From positions 1 through 64,000 of the forward strand of contig CAZAZT010000001.1 in the NCBI GenBank assembly GCA_964489645.1: a stretch of 64,000 bases of DNA. Reading direction: 5' to 3'. A program made the translations under genes and the position numbers. Within the stretch, counting starts at the first letter, position 1, and each line of letters starts with the position of its first letter. The stretch comes from JBEEPE01 sp964489645 (GTDB taxonomy: Bacteria > Verrucomicrobiota > Verrucomicrobiia > Chthoniobacterales > Chthoniobacteraceae). This document shows, in pieces, positions 46,839 through 54,138 of the stretch. The notes under the pieces are model-generated. The model did no database searches. It saw only the letters and a program-made list of their open reading frames with translations, and was not told the origin of the DNA.

Positions 46839-47732
46839 TTATCGCGAATCTCGCTTGGCGGATTCGATGGCTTGATCTCGCACCTTGGAAATCAACACTT
46901 CTTGCCCACCGTTCAGGCGGCTTTCTTCTGCGGCGGCCATGAAGGAGTAAATCTCGATGGTCTCTTCTGGGCTGACGGGTGGGCGCTTGGTCTTGAAAAA
47001 CGAGACGATTTCAACCAGCAAGGGATCGTACCCATCGTAGGCGCCGATGCTCTTTGGGCCTTGATCCGTGGAGGCGGTACCGCCGTAGCCCTTGCGAGTT
47101 TTCCCATTTTCTTGGCGGAAGAGGCCAACTCGAGAGTCGTTCCACGTGCCTTTGACGACGATTTTTCCCTCGTCATCGAGCGACCGCTGAACGGCGCGGC
47201 ACCCGACGCCCATGACAGTGAAAAGGCTCTCGCATCCGTGGATGCCGTACCAGAAAAGCTCGGGGTGAGTGGGTTCCACGTTCACGGGACTGAACGTCTC
47301 CGCGGAGCTCACTTTACCGAAGGTGGCCTTCCGTACGGCTTGGGTGGACGATCCGTATCTCAGCGAGGAGGAGGTGAAAACAGGGACCTTTGCCTTCTCT
47401 GCTTCTGAGAAGATCTGGATAACGTCCGTGAGCGAAGCGGCAATCGGTTTATCGATGAAGACGGGTTTACGCGCTTTGAGAACGGGCCGGAGTTGTTCGA
47501 GGTGAACCCGACCGTCGTTTGATTCGAGGAGCACCGCATCGACTTTCTGCAGGAGTGAGTCGATGGAGTTCACGACCTCCACGTCGAGGGATTTGATTTT
47601 CTCGGTGTACTCTGGCACCCGCTTGGTGCTGCTCTCGATGTCCTTGCTGCCTTGGGGATAGGCTGCGACGACGCGGACTCCCTCGAAATGGGGTTGGTGC
47701 GAGGGATCCTTCGGGCCGCGATTCAGGGTTTG
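46839..47732 (-). CDS. Gfo/Idh/MocA-family oxidoreductase, 5' part lost in gap
   Basis: 297 C-terminal residues are visible, starting mid-protein with QTLNRGPKDPSHQPHFEGVR. The visible part includes the end of the Rossmann half (VDAVLLESNDGRVHLEQLRP, KPVFIDKPIAASLTDVIQIF, where IDKP stands for the EKP motif) and the larger C-terminal substrate domain, ending EESRLNGGQEVLISKVRDQA. The first nucleotide-binding strand and glycine loop must lie in the 100-N gap. Proteins of this subfamily are often exported in Verrucomicrobia/Planctomycetes, but the N-terminus cannot be seen. The substrate is unknown. Confidence 0.85.
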   Translation of the reverse strand, partial: QTLNRGPKDPSHQPHFEGVRVVAAYPQGSKDIESSTKRVPEYTEKIKSLDVEVVNSIDSLLQKVDAVLLESNDGRVHLEQLRPVLKARKPVFIDKPIAASLTDVIQIFSEAEKAKVPVFTSSSLRYGSSTQAVRKATFGKVSSAETFSPVNVEPTHPELFWYGIHGCESLFTVMGVGCRAVQRSLDDEGKIVVKGTWNDSRVGLFRQENGKTRKGYGGTASTDQGPKSIGAYDGYDPLLVEIVSFFKTKRPPVSPEETIEIYSFMAAAEESRLNGGQEVLISKVRDQAIESAKRDSR

Positions 47733-47832
47733 NNNNNNNNNNNNNNNNNNNNNNNNNNNNNNNNNNNNNNNNNNNNNNNNNNNNNNNNNNNNNNNNNNNN
47801 NNNNNNNNNNNNNNNNNNNNNNNNNNNNNNNN
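47733..47832. other. Assembly gap of 100 N between two minus-strand genes
   Basis: Exactly 100 N. No sequence is repeated on its two sides. The oxidoreductase lacks its N-terminal strand and start, and the upstream protein lacks its end, so more than 100 bases are probably missing. Confidence 0.98.
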
Positions 47833-48221
47833 GGTTCAGGGGGTGCATTTGCCGCTGAGACCGTGCGAAGGAGAATCACCAGGAAGCTGACTGCTCGGCT
47901 CGGGTGTGAGGTGACTTTGTTTGGAAGCAACTCCCCCCATGGGATTTGAGCCACGTGGAGGGGTGCCGGAAGCGTTTGGGCCGTTGGAAAGGCCGGAGTG
48001 GAGGATGGAACTTCCTCTTTCGTGAGGTAGGCGGAGCCCGAGCAACAGGGCGCAGAGTGTTCGTTCAGCGGCCGAGGGGTGTCGGGGATTTCGCTGGAGG
48101 CCTTGTTGGCGCAGCATGTCCGGTTGGCTGGAGTCCCTGTGAAGCAACAGATTTTCAGCAGGGACAGTGCGGCGCACAGCAGAACACTCACGGCGAGAGA
48201 GCGAGGGCGCGACGGTTTCAT
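47833..48221 (-). CDS. Cys-rich exported or membrane-anchored protein, 3' end lost in gap
   Basis: 129 residues visible. It begins MKPSRPRSLAVSVLLCAALS with a basic lead and hydrophobic helix (about 8-24), followed by paired cysteines (ICCFTGTPANRTCCANK and APCCSGSAY, about 24-65), a Pro/Ser/Thr-rich stretch, and a second hydrophobic segment (AVSFLVILLRTVSA, about 108-122) just before the gap. It reads on into the oxidoreductase only because the gap is drawn as 100 N; the two are unrelated in composition and should be separate genes. Double CC pairs suggest metal binding or disulfides. A candidate ECF-type promoter lies directly upstream. Function unknown. Confidence 0.6.
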
Positions 48222-48227
48222 GATTTG

Positions 48228-48256
48228 TTACGACAGCTTTGAATGCGCCGTTGTTC
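48228..48256 (-). promoter_or_regulatory. Possible ECF-sigma promoter of the Cys-rich protein gene
   Basis: On the minus strand GAAC (48256-48253) and GTCGTAA (48234-48228) are separated by 18 bases, resembling GAAC...GTC-type ECF promoters. The predicted start would lie close to the ATG at 48221. Tentative: short motifs only. Confidence 0.3.
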
Positions 48257-48330
48257 GAAGATTTTGAAAAAACTTTTTGAACACGTCCGTTGATGGCTGG
48301 GGTGCGATGGGGTGCAAAGGAGGTGAAGCG

Positions 48331-49353
48331 GTGAGAATTTCGATGATGGTGACGCGACGTTCGATGAGTGGGGAGTTGGGGGTGGGGGTGAGGCGACTTG
48401 CAGCGGATCTTGTTCGGCGTGGGCACTCATCCGAGGTTGTTCCTCTCGATCTGCCGAGGGGCGCTGGATGCGGTGGGCTTGGGAGGGGAAAATCCGAGGA
48501 AAGGCTGGATGAGGTCCGGCATTTCCATTTGGAGTCGAGGCTCCAGATGTTGCGATGGTTTCATCGGATGGGGCGGTTTCGTGGCCCTGTGGTTTTGACA
48601 TTTCACGAGCCGGAACGGCTAGAGGATCGCGGAGTGAGTATCCGTTCAGATTTCCTCAGTGGCTGGGTGGATCGGTGGGTTTCTACATGGCCAAATCATG
48701 TGCCGAGGAGGTTGGCACTGACTGCTTCTCATCCTTGGGGGAGCTACTGGTTCTCGCCTCGTCGGGGTATCACATCGCCGATGTTGGAGAGGCCGAATGG
48801 GGAGGTTGGACCGCGCCGAAGATGCGCGAAGGCTTCTTGTCCAAGCGGACGGGATGTCATTCTCCTCGTGGGGATGAACGGGGGACTCTGGGCGGGGTGG
48901 ATCCGTCGTTTTGAATGGGATCTGCGGCGCCGGCTTCCGGATTCGCGGGTCTTGGTGATCGAGTCGGATTGGTATGGTGATGGGTTTGACGTGGGATCGG
49001 AGTGGAAACGGATCCCGAAGGATGTGATCTTGGGTTTGATGCGACGTGCTCGGGTGCTGTGTTGTGTGGGGTGGGGGCATGGGTCAGCAGAGCCGTTTCG
49101 GGATGCGGCTTCGGTGGGATTGCCGGTGGTTGCGGAGCATTGTCCGGTCGCGCGGCATTGGTTGCGAGAGGGTACTGCGGGGCTACTGGTCGAGAGGGAG
49201 AGGGTAGCCGAGATGGCGATCCGGTTGTGTACTGACGATGGGATGTGGCGACACCTTTCTGAGGAATCACGGCGGGTCCATTGGAGTGGTTTGCGGTGGT
49301 GTGCAGCGAGGTGGTTCGAGCGCATGTATCGATGCCTTCTGAAGCGGACGTGA
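48331..49353 (+). CDS. Glycosyltransferase, GT4-like (GT-B fold)
   Basis: 340 residues from a GTG start that is decided by AAGGAGGTGA six bases upstream; earlier in-frame TTG and ATG codons lack such a site. The N-terminus ISMMVTRRSMSGELGVGVRR followed by LAADLVRRGHSSEVV is the acceptor-side Rossmann domain, with VVLTFHEPERLED (about 86-98) where GT4 enzymes have a similar His. The C-terminal half has DVILGLMRRARVLCCVGWGH, SAEPFRDAASVGLPVVAEHC and LREGTAGLLVE, the E-x7-E nucleotide-sugar region with one acidic residue (SAEPF) preserved. The donor and acceptor are unknown. It is divergent from the Cys-rich gene. Confidence 0.78.
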   Translation: MRISMMVTRRSMSGELGVGVRRLAADLVRRGHSSEVVPLDLPRGAGCGGLGRGKSEERLDEVRHFHLESRLQMLRWFHRMGRFRGPVVLTFHEPERLEDRGVSIRSDFLSGWVDRWVSTWPNHVPRRLALTASHPWGSYWFSPRRGITSPMLERPNGEVGPRRRCAKASCPSGRDVILLVGMNGGLWAGWIRRFEWDLRRRLPDSRVLVIESDWYGDGFDVGSEWKRIPKDVILGLMRRARVLCCVGWGHGSAEPFRDAASVGLPVVAEHCPVARHWLREGTAGLLVERERVAEMAIRLCTDDGMWRHLSEESRRVHWSGLRWCAARWFERMYRCLLKRT

Positions 49354-49437
49354 TCTTTCCTTCCCGCGATCATCAACCCCTTCCAAGTGTTCAAACTTTT
49401 GAGGCAACAGGATCTGTCTCTGTTGGATTTCGTTTGC

Positions 49438-49466
49438 TTGGAATCCGGCGGAAAACCATTTAAATT
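49438..49466 (+). promoter_or_regulatory. Sigma-70-type promoter of the orphan tolC-like gene
   Basis: TTGGAA (49438-49443) and TAAATT (49461-49466) stand 17 bases apart. The start point would fall at or beside the ATG at 49472, predicting a leaderless transcript. Each box is a 4/6 match. Confidence 0.45.
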
Positions 49467-49471
49467 ACGGG

Positions 49472-51022
49472 ATGATTTGCAGCGTGGAGAACAAACGGAG
49501 GCGAGGGTTTCGGTCGGTGATGTTTCTGACTGCATGGATTGGTGCCGGCGTGGTCTGGGGGGACACGGTGGTGACGAAGGGCGTGCCTGTCCGGACGGAT
49601 TTTGGTCCTGTCCCGGCGATCATGAAAGTGGATGGAGATCTCAGTTTGGAAAAAGCGGTGGAGATTGCGTTGAGGCAGAATCCGGATGTTGCGCGAGCGT
49701 TGAAAGAAATCCAGCGGACGCAGGGTCAAATCGTTGAGGCGCGTGCAGATGCATTGCCTCGCGTGGCGATGACAGCCAGTTTCGACTACACAGATCCGGA
49801 CTTGCGATATTCGTCCCTTGCGCCTGGACAGAGTGTTTTGGGTAACTTGAACAAAGCGAGCAACAGCCTGATCCATTTCCAGAACAAGCAGTGGCGCGTG
49901 GAGTTGGGGGTGCGTCAGAATGTGTACTCGGGGGGACGAATCACCGCGCAGCGCGAGGTTGCGAGGATCGCTCGTGATGAGGCGTATTATGCCCTTCGGG
50001 CTACTATTGATCGGACGATCTCGGCCGTTCGTGTCATGTACTCGCGGGTATTGGCTGCTCGGGCGATGGTTGATGTTTCCGAGGAGGCCGTGCGTCTTGC
50101 GGACGAGCAGTTATCGAATGCGACGAGTCGGTTCAATGCGGGGACGGTGCCTCGTTTCAACGTTCTTCGTGCGGAGGTTGAAGTGGCGAACGTGAAGCCT
50201 GCTTTGATCCGTGCGAAGAATGAGTATCTGATTCTCAGGCTGGAATTGGCCAAGTTGCTCGGTCTGACTCCGTCGATGGATGGGGGGGCTTTGCTACGTT
50301 GCAGTGGCGCGTTGCCCGATGCGTCGCGTGTGCCAGACCTCGCGTCTGCGGTGCAGTTAGCACGGGCGCGCCGTCCGGATTTGAAGCAGCAGCGTGAACG
50401 GATTTTATCGGAGAAGGAGAATATCAAAGTGGCGCTTGCGGGGAAAAAGCCGACGGTGGAAGTGAATGGCGGATTGAGGATGCAGCGGGATGTTTGGGAT
50501 ATCGACACGGAGATTCACGGGTGGTTTTTTGGGGTGACAGGTCAATGGAACCTTTTTGATGGGATGTTGTCTGATGGGCGTGCGGCTCAGGCGCGGGCTC
50601 GGATGGACAGCGCTCGGATTGCTTACGACGACCTTGTGCGTCAGGCGGAGTTGGAGGTTCAAAAGGCGTATGCTGATATGCAGCAGGCTCGGGAAACGGT
50701 GACGTCCCAGAGGAAGAATGTGGAGCAGGCGTTGGAGGCGCTTCGGCTCGCGAAGGAGCGTTTGTCGGCGGGGGCTGGGACGCAGTTAGAGGTTTTGGAT
50801 GCGCAGGTGGCTTTGACGCGGGCTCGTACGAACGAGTTGCAGGGGCGGAGTGATTTTGCTCGGGCGCAGGCAGAGTTCGATCGTGCGACGGCGGCAGACA
50901 CGGTGTTCGATGATGGGTTCAAGGATCCGCTTGCGGTTTTGGAGAAGAAGGTAACGACGGCTCATGTGCCGATGCGGTCTGAGGTGCCGAAGCCGGCGCC
51001 GGTCCCGGACAGTCCCAAGTAG
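49472..51022 (+). CDS. TolC-family outer-membrane protein (orphan)
   Basis: 516 residues. A basic N-terminus and hydrophobic stretch (FRSVMFLTAWIGAGVVWGD, about 13-31) form the signal peptide. Two OEP repeats follow: LSLEKAVEIALRQNPDVARA, ALKEIQRTQGQIVEARADAL with LPRVAMTASFDY in the first; DLASAVQLARARRPDLKQQR and later EVQKAYADMQQARETVTSQR, LEVLDAQVALTRARTNELQ in the second. The layout is that of TolC/OprM channels. No membrane-fusion or pump gene is adjacent, so the partner is unknown. It is 30 bases upstream of the PgeF-like gene. Confidence 0.9.
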   Translation: MICSVENKRRRGFRSVMFLTAWIGAGVVWGDTVVTKGVPVRTDFGPVPAIMKVDGDLSLEKAVEIALRQNPDVARALKEIQRTQGQIVEARADALPRVAMTASFDYTDPDLRYSSLAPGQSVLGNLNKASNSLIHFQNKQWRVELGVRQNVYSGGRITAQREVARIARDEAYYALRATIDRTISAVRVMYSRVLAARAMVDVSEEAVRLADEQLSNATSRFNAGTVPRFNVLRAEVEVANVKPALIRAKNEYLILRLELAKLLGLTPSMDGGALLRCSGALPDASRVPDLASAVQLARARRPDLKQQRERILSEKENIKVALAGKKPTVEVNGGLRMQRDVWDIDTEIHGWFFGVTGQWNLFDGMLSDGRAAQARARMDSARIAYDDLVRQAELEVQKAYADMQQARETVTSQRKNVEQALEALRLAKERLSAGAGTQLEVLDAQVALTRARTNELQGRSDFARAQAEFDRATAADTVFDDGFKDPLAVLEKKVTTAHVPMRSEVPKPAPVPDSPK

Positions 51023-51052
51023 GGATGGGTTTCCGTTTTGCACGAGGTTCCG

Positions 51053-51751
51053 ATGGATTTGCACAACGCGCGATGGGAGGAGGATGGGGTGGCTGGGATG
51101 GAGCGGTGCCGAGAGTTTGCTACATCGGCGTTTGGGGTTTCGCATGGTTTTATTCCGCGGGTGGCCGCGGTGGATGTGGCTGGGGTTGAGAGGGAGGAGG
51201 CCATCCGGACATTGGAGCCGCACCACGGGCGGTTGCTTGCAACGGACGGTCATTCGGGCAAGGAGCTGATCCGTTGCGAACAGGTGCATGGGAATCGGGT
51301 TGCAACGGTGCGCGGTGGATTTGGTGATGGGGGGGACTTTCACCAGGGAGCGGATGGATTGGTGACGGATGATCCGAGGCTGGTTCTGGGGATTTACGTT
51401 GCCGACTGTTGTGCGGTCTATTTGGCGGATCCTTACGCACGTGTGGTTGCACTGTGTCACTCGGGACGGAAGGGGACGGAGATGGGAATCGTGGTGGAGG
51501 CGATTGCCTTGATGCGGAACGCCTTTGGCTGCAGGATTTACAATCTGGTGGCGGCGTTAAGTCCGTGTATCCGGCCGCCGCACTATGAGGTGGATTTTGC
51601 GGCAGAGATCCGGCGTCAGCTGTCCGCTTCTGGAGTGCCGTACATCTTCGATCCAGGGGTTTGCACGGCGGCGAGGGCGTCTCGATATTATTCTTATCGG
51701 ATGGAGAAAGGAAAGACGGGCAGGATGCTGTCCTTCATCGGATTGGCCTGA
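51053..51751 (+). CDS. pgeF: PgeF/YfiH-family laccase-domain protein (peptidoglycan-editing or purine nucleoside enzyme)
   Basis: 232 residues from ATG 51053 (a TTG at 51038 is in frame). The metal-binding signature is recognisable: CEQVHGNRVATV (His), GIYVADCCAVYLADP (Cys), VVALCHSGRKGTEMGIV (His) and LSPCIRPPHYEVDF where other members have GPCIGPCCYEV. In E. coli the family member removes mis-incorporated serine from peptidoglycan precursors; others show adenosine deaminase/phosphorylase activity. The usual AHAGWRG is CHSGRKG here, so activity is less certain. It converges with the coiled-coil gene 20 bases away. Confidence 0.82.
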   Translation: MDLHNARWEEDGVAGMERCREFATSAFGVSHGFIPRVAAVDVAGVEREEAIRTLEPHHGRLLATDGHSGKELIRCEQVHGNRVATVRGGFGDGGDFHQGADGLVTDDPRLVLGIYVADCCAVYLADPYARVVALCHSGRKGTEMGIVVEAIALMRNAFGCRIYNLVAALSPCIRPPHYEVDFAAEIRRQLSASGVPYIFDPGVCTAARASRYYSYRMEKGKTGRMLSFIGLA

Positions 51752-51771
51752 CGAAGCAGATTCGCAGTCCC

Positions 51772-52272
51772 TTACGGTTTTTGATCCACGGTTTTTTGTG
51801 GTTCGCTGGATCGATCGGGATTGGCCAGTTTGTTGAACTCGACGGTGAGTGCGTTGAGTTTTTTCGCAACCGCATCGCGTTCTGCAGCGAGGCTGCGGAT
51901 GGTGTCGTTGGCAGATGCGATGGAGGTGTTGGCTTTCGTGAGGGCATCCTGCTGCTCTTTGAGAACGGCGTTCTGTTTCTGGATGCTCTCTTTCATCTTC
52001 TGAGCGGCCTCGAGCAGTTCGTCGTGCTGAGTTTTCGCAACGGATCCGGCGCGGAGCTCGGTCAGGGAACCGGTGAGGCGCAGGATTTCTGCGTCGGCGG
52101 CTTTGGCGCGGGTGGTTGATTCTTCGAGTTCTTTGCGTGTGGAGGTGATTTCTGCCTGTTGGCGGCGTGTGAGGTCTCGAAAATCGTCTTCCCGTTTCCA
52201 TTGCCATCCGCAGAGGCCACAGAGGCCGAGGAGCAGCAGAAGGAGGATGGAAAGTGGTACGGGACGGGTCAT
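51772..52272 (-). CDS. Membrane-anchored coiled-coil protein after exbD
   Basis: 166 residues, function unknown. One N-terminal transmembrane helix (about 7-23, LSILLLLLLGLCGLCGW) is followed by a continuous coiled coil (about 28-150: RRQQAEITSTRKELEESTTR, LEAAQKMKESIQKQNAVLKE, AAERDAVAKKLNALTVEFNK). It probably projects into the periplasm. Its ATG overlaps the exbD stop by four bases, so it is the last gene of the receptor-tonB-exbB-exbD operon and may assist that energy-transducing complex, which is inference from position only. Confidence 0.7.
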   Translation of the reverse strand: MTRPVPLSILLLLLLGLCGLCGWQWKREDDFRDLTRRQQAEITSTRKELEESTTRAKAADAEILRLTGSLTELRAGSVAKTQHDELLEAAQKMKESIQKQNAVLKEQQDALTKANTSIASANDTIRSLAAERDAVAKKLNALTVEFNKLANPDRSSEPQKTVDQKP

Positions 52273-52685
52273 TGGGGGTCAGCGGGTTTGACGTTGAATC
52301 CGATCTTGGTGACGCCGCAGCGGCGGATGTAGTCGAGCACGGCGATCATCGCCCCGTGCGGGGTGGCGGCATCGCCGCTGAGATAGACGGGGAGATCTTT
52401 GTTGAGGGCGAGTTTTTCTTTGAGGAGCTTCTCCAGTTGATCGAGCGAGACCGGTTGTTTTTCGAAGAAGACCTGTCCGGCGGCGTTGACGGCGAGGCTG
52501 AGAGAATCGGGTTTCAAGTTGGTTTGCGCGGAGGTGGCCGACGGGAGATTGACGCCGACGGTGCGCTGTTTGGTCATGGTGAGGCTGACCATCATGAAGC
52601 TTGCGAGGAGGAAGAACATGATATCGATGAGAGGCACGATCTCGAGCCGAGCCTTCTTTTGAGCGAGGGGGGAGACGAGCTTCAT
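52269..52685 (-). CDS. exbD: ExbD/TolR-family proton-channel subunit
   Basis: 138 residues. The helix LEIVPLIDIMFFLLASFMMV holds the proton-carrying Asp (in LIDIMF, about residue 21). The periplasmic domain (QVFFEKQPVSLDQLEKLLKE, PVYLSGDAATPHGAMIAVLD, CGVTKIGFNVKPAD) is the standard ExbD fold. It works with ExbB and TonB to energise outer-membrane transport. The start at 52685 overlaps the exbB stop by four bases; the longer frame upstream is a shadow of exbB. Confidence 0.93.
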   Translation of the reverse strand: MKLVSPLAQKKARLEIVPLIDIMFFLLASFMMVSLTMTKQRTVGVNLPSATSAQTNLKPDSLSLAVNAAGQVFFEKQPVSLDQLEKLLKEKLALNKDLPVYLSGDAATPHGAMIAVLDYIRRCGVTKIGFNVKPADPQ

Positions 52686-53311
52686 TTCTTCTGGGCGGTG
52701 AAGACTTCGACGTTGTTCGCGGCGGTCTCGATATCGTGTTGAAGAGAGGCCACTTTTGAGTGGAACCAGTTGTAGGGGATCAGGGTGATGATGGCGATGC
52801 CGAGTCCGAAAGCAGTGGCGATGAGGGCTTCGCCGATGCCGCCGGTTACTTTTTCTACGGCGAGTTCGGATCCACCGATACTCGAGAAACTTCCCATGAT
52901 CCCGGTGACTGTTCCGAGCAGTCCGAGAAGAGGGGCTAGGGTGATGATGGTGTCCATTGCGGTGAGGAACCGTCCTGCGCGTTTGATTTCCACGCCTGCG
53001 GCGGCTTGGAGTGCGCCTTGGAGGCTTGCATGGCGATGGGTGATGCCGGCACTGATCACGCGGAGAACGGGGTCTTCCGCATTTTCGCAGAGTTTGAGGG
53101 CATCGGAGACGTTCCCGCCTTCGAGAGCGGAAAGGACGGAATCGAGGAGATGGGCATTGCGGTGGCGCGCGAGCTGGAGCCACCACCATGTGCGTTCGAC
53201 AACGATGGCGACGGCGAAGAGGGTGACGACGGCGATGGGCCACATGATGGGGCCGCCTTTGAGGAAGAGTTCGACGAGGGCGTTGGCAACGGGAGGCATG
53301 GGAGAGGTCAT
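52682..53311 (-). CDS. exbB: ExbB/TolQ-family proton-channel protein
   Basis: 209 residues with three transmembrane helices (about 18-37, 108-130, 148-170). GGPIMWPIAVVTLFAVAIVV, then LITLAPLLGLLGTVTGIMGSF-like sequence (here TIITLAPLLGLLGTVTGIMG) and EALIATAFGLGIAIITLIPY are the MotA/TolQ/ExbB signature. It assembles as a pentamer around ExbD. The gene is joined to tonB and exbD by four-base overlaps on each side. Confidence 0.93.
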   Translation of the reverse strand: MTSPMPPVANALVELFLKGGPIMWPIAVVTLFAVAIVVERTWWWLQLARHRNAHLLDSVLSALEGGNVSDALKLCENAEDPVLRVISAGITHRHASLQGALQAAAGVEIKRAGRFLTAMDTIITLAPLLGLLGTVTGIMGSFSSIGGSELAVEKVTGGIGEALIATAFGLGIAIITLIPYNWFHSKVASLQHDIETAANNVEVFTAQKK

Positions 53312-54051
53312 TTGAGGACGAACTTGATGGGAACGATGAAGATGCGGGTTTCGCCGGAGGGCCAGCGCCAGTTGCGGCGGATATGGTCCCGTGCGGCGGT
53401 GTCGAGGATGGTGTGGCCGCTGGACGAGTCGATGGCGACGGCGGTGGGGACTCCGCTTGCCTCGACGGTTACGAGAAGTTTGACCGTTCCTTCAAGGCGG
53501 GCTGAGCGTGCGGAGGACGGGTATCCTGGGGCGGGGAACCTGCCGCCACCCCCGCCGGAGAAGAGAACGGGGGAGGGGGTGTTTGAGGGCGGACCGTTGG
53601 AGCGCGAGGGCGTGGTGGATTGCGAGGTTTTCGGAGAGGATTGCGGAGTGGTGGGAGCGGGTTTTGGGCGCGGCGTTTCTGGCGGTGGAGTTGGGGTGGG
53701 GGAGGGAGGTTTTGGGCGTTCGACAATCGGTTCGATTGGACGGAGTTCCACCATTTCGGGGGGCTGGAGTGGAGGGGTGATGTCTGGGAGTGCTGGGATT
53801 TCGATGTCGGCGACGGCAGGTTGTTGGGGCGGTGACGGCTCGTCCGAGGTTTGTGGGTCGGCTGGTGGCGGGGCGAACTCTTGTTCGATGAGAATGCGTT
53901 CGCCGGGGGGGAGGTCACCGGATCCGAGAGAGACCGGAGGCGTCAACGGGGTGAGGGACCCAGATGTTCCGATTGCGAGAAAGAGCGCCGCAATTCCGGA
54001 GACCCAAGCTGAGGCGAGGGCTGCAAAGGAATCGTGGACGGGCCGGATCAT
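53308..54051 (-). CDS. tonB: Energy-transducing protein TonB
   Basis: 247 residues from ATG 54051. An N-terminal helix (about 12-30, ALASAWVSGIAALFLAIGT) anchors it. The middle (about 60-165) is Pro-rich, with PRPKPAPTTPQSSPKTSQ-like spacer sequence able to span the periplasm. The C-terminal domain (YPSSARSARLEGTVKLLVTV, HTILDTAARDHIRRNWRWP, IFIVPIKFVL) is the TonB beta-alpha-beta fold. A start at 54102 is in frame but lies inside the hairpin that follows the receptor gene. It overlaps exbB by four bases and probably serves the adjacent receptor. Confidence 0.9.
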   Translation of the reverse strand: MIRPVHDSFAALASAWVSGIAALFLAIGTSGSLTPLTPPVSLGSGDLPPGERILIEQEFAPPPADPQTSDEPSPPQQPAVADIEIPALPDITPPLQPPEMVELRPIEPIVERPKPPSPTPTPPPETPRPKPAPTTPQSSPKTSQSTTPSRSNGPPSNTPSPVLFSGGGGGRFPAPGYPSSARSARLEGTVKLLVTVEASGVPTAVAIDSSSGHTILDTAARDHIRRNWRWPSGETRIFIVPIKFVLK

Positions 54052-54091
54052 TGGGGACGCTAGGGGAACGCAGGCGGGGCCAAAAGACAAG

Positions 54092-54124
54092 GCTCCCAGC
54101 ATTCCCGCGGAAACGGTTGGGAGC
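54092..54124 (-). terminator. Hairpin between receptor gene and tonB
   Basis: GCTCCCA pairs with TGGGAGC over a 19-base loop and is followed on the minus strand by CTTGTCTTTT. It may be a partial terminator lowering tonB-exbBD expression relative to the receptor. Confidence 0.4.
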
Positions 54125-54138
54125 TTTGGAAAGTGCCT

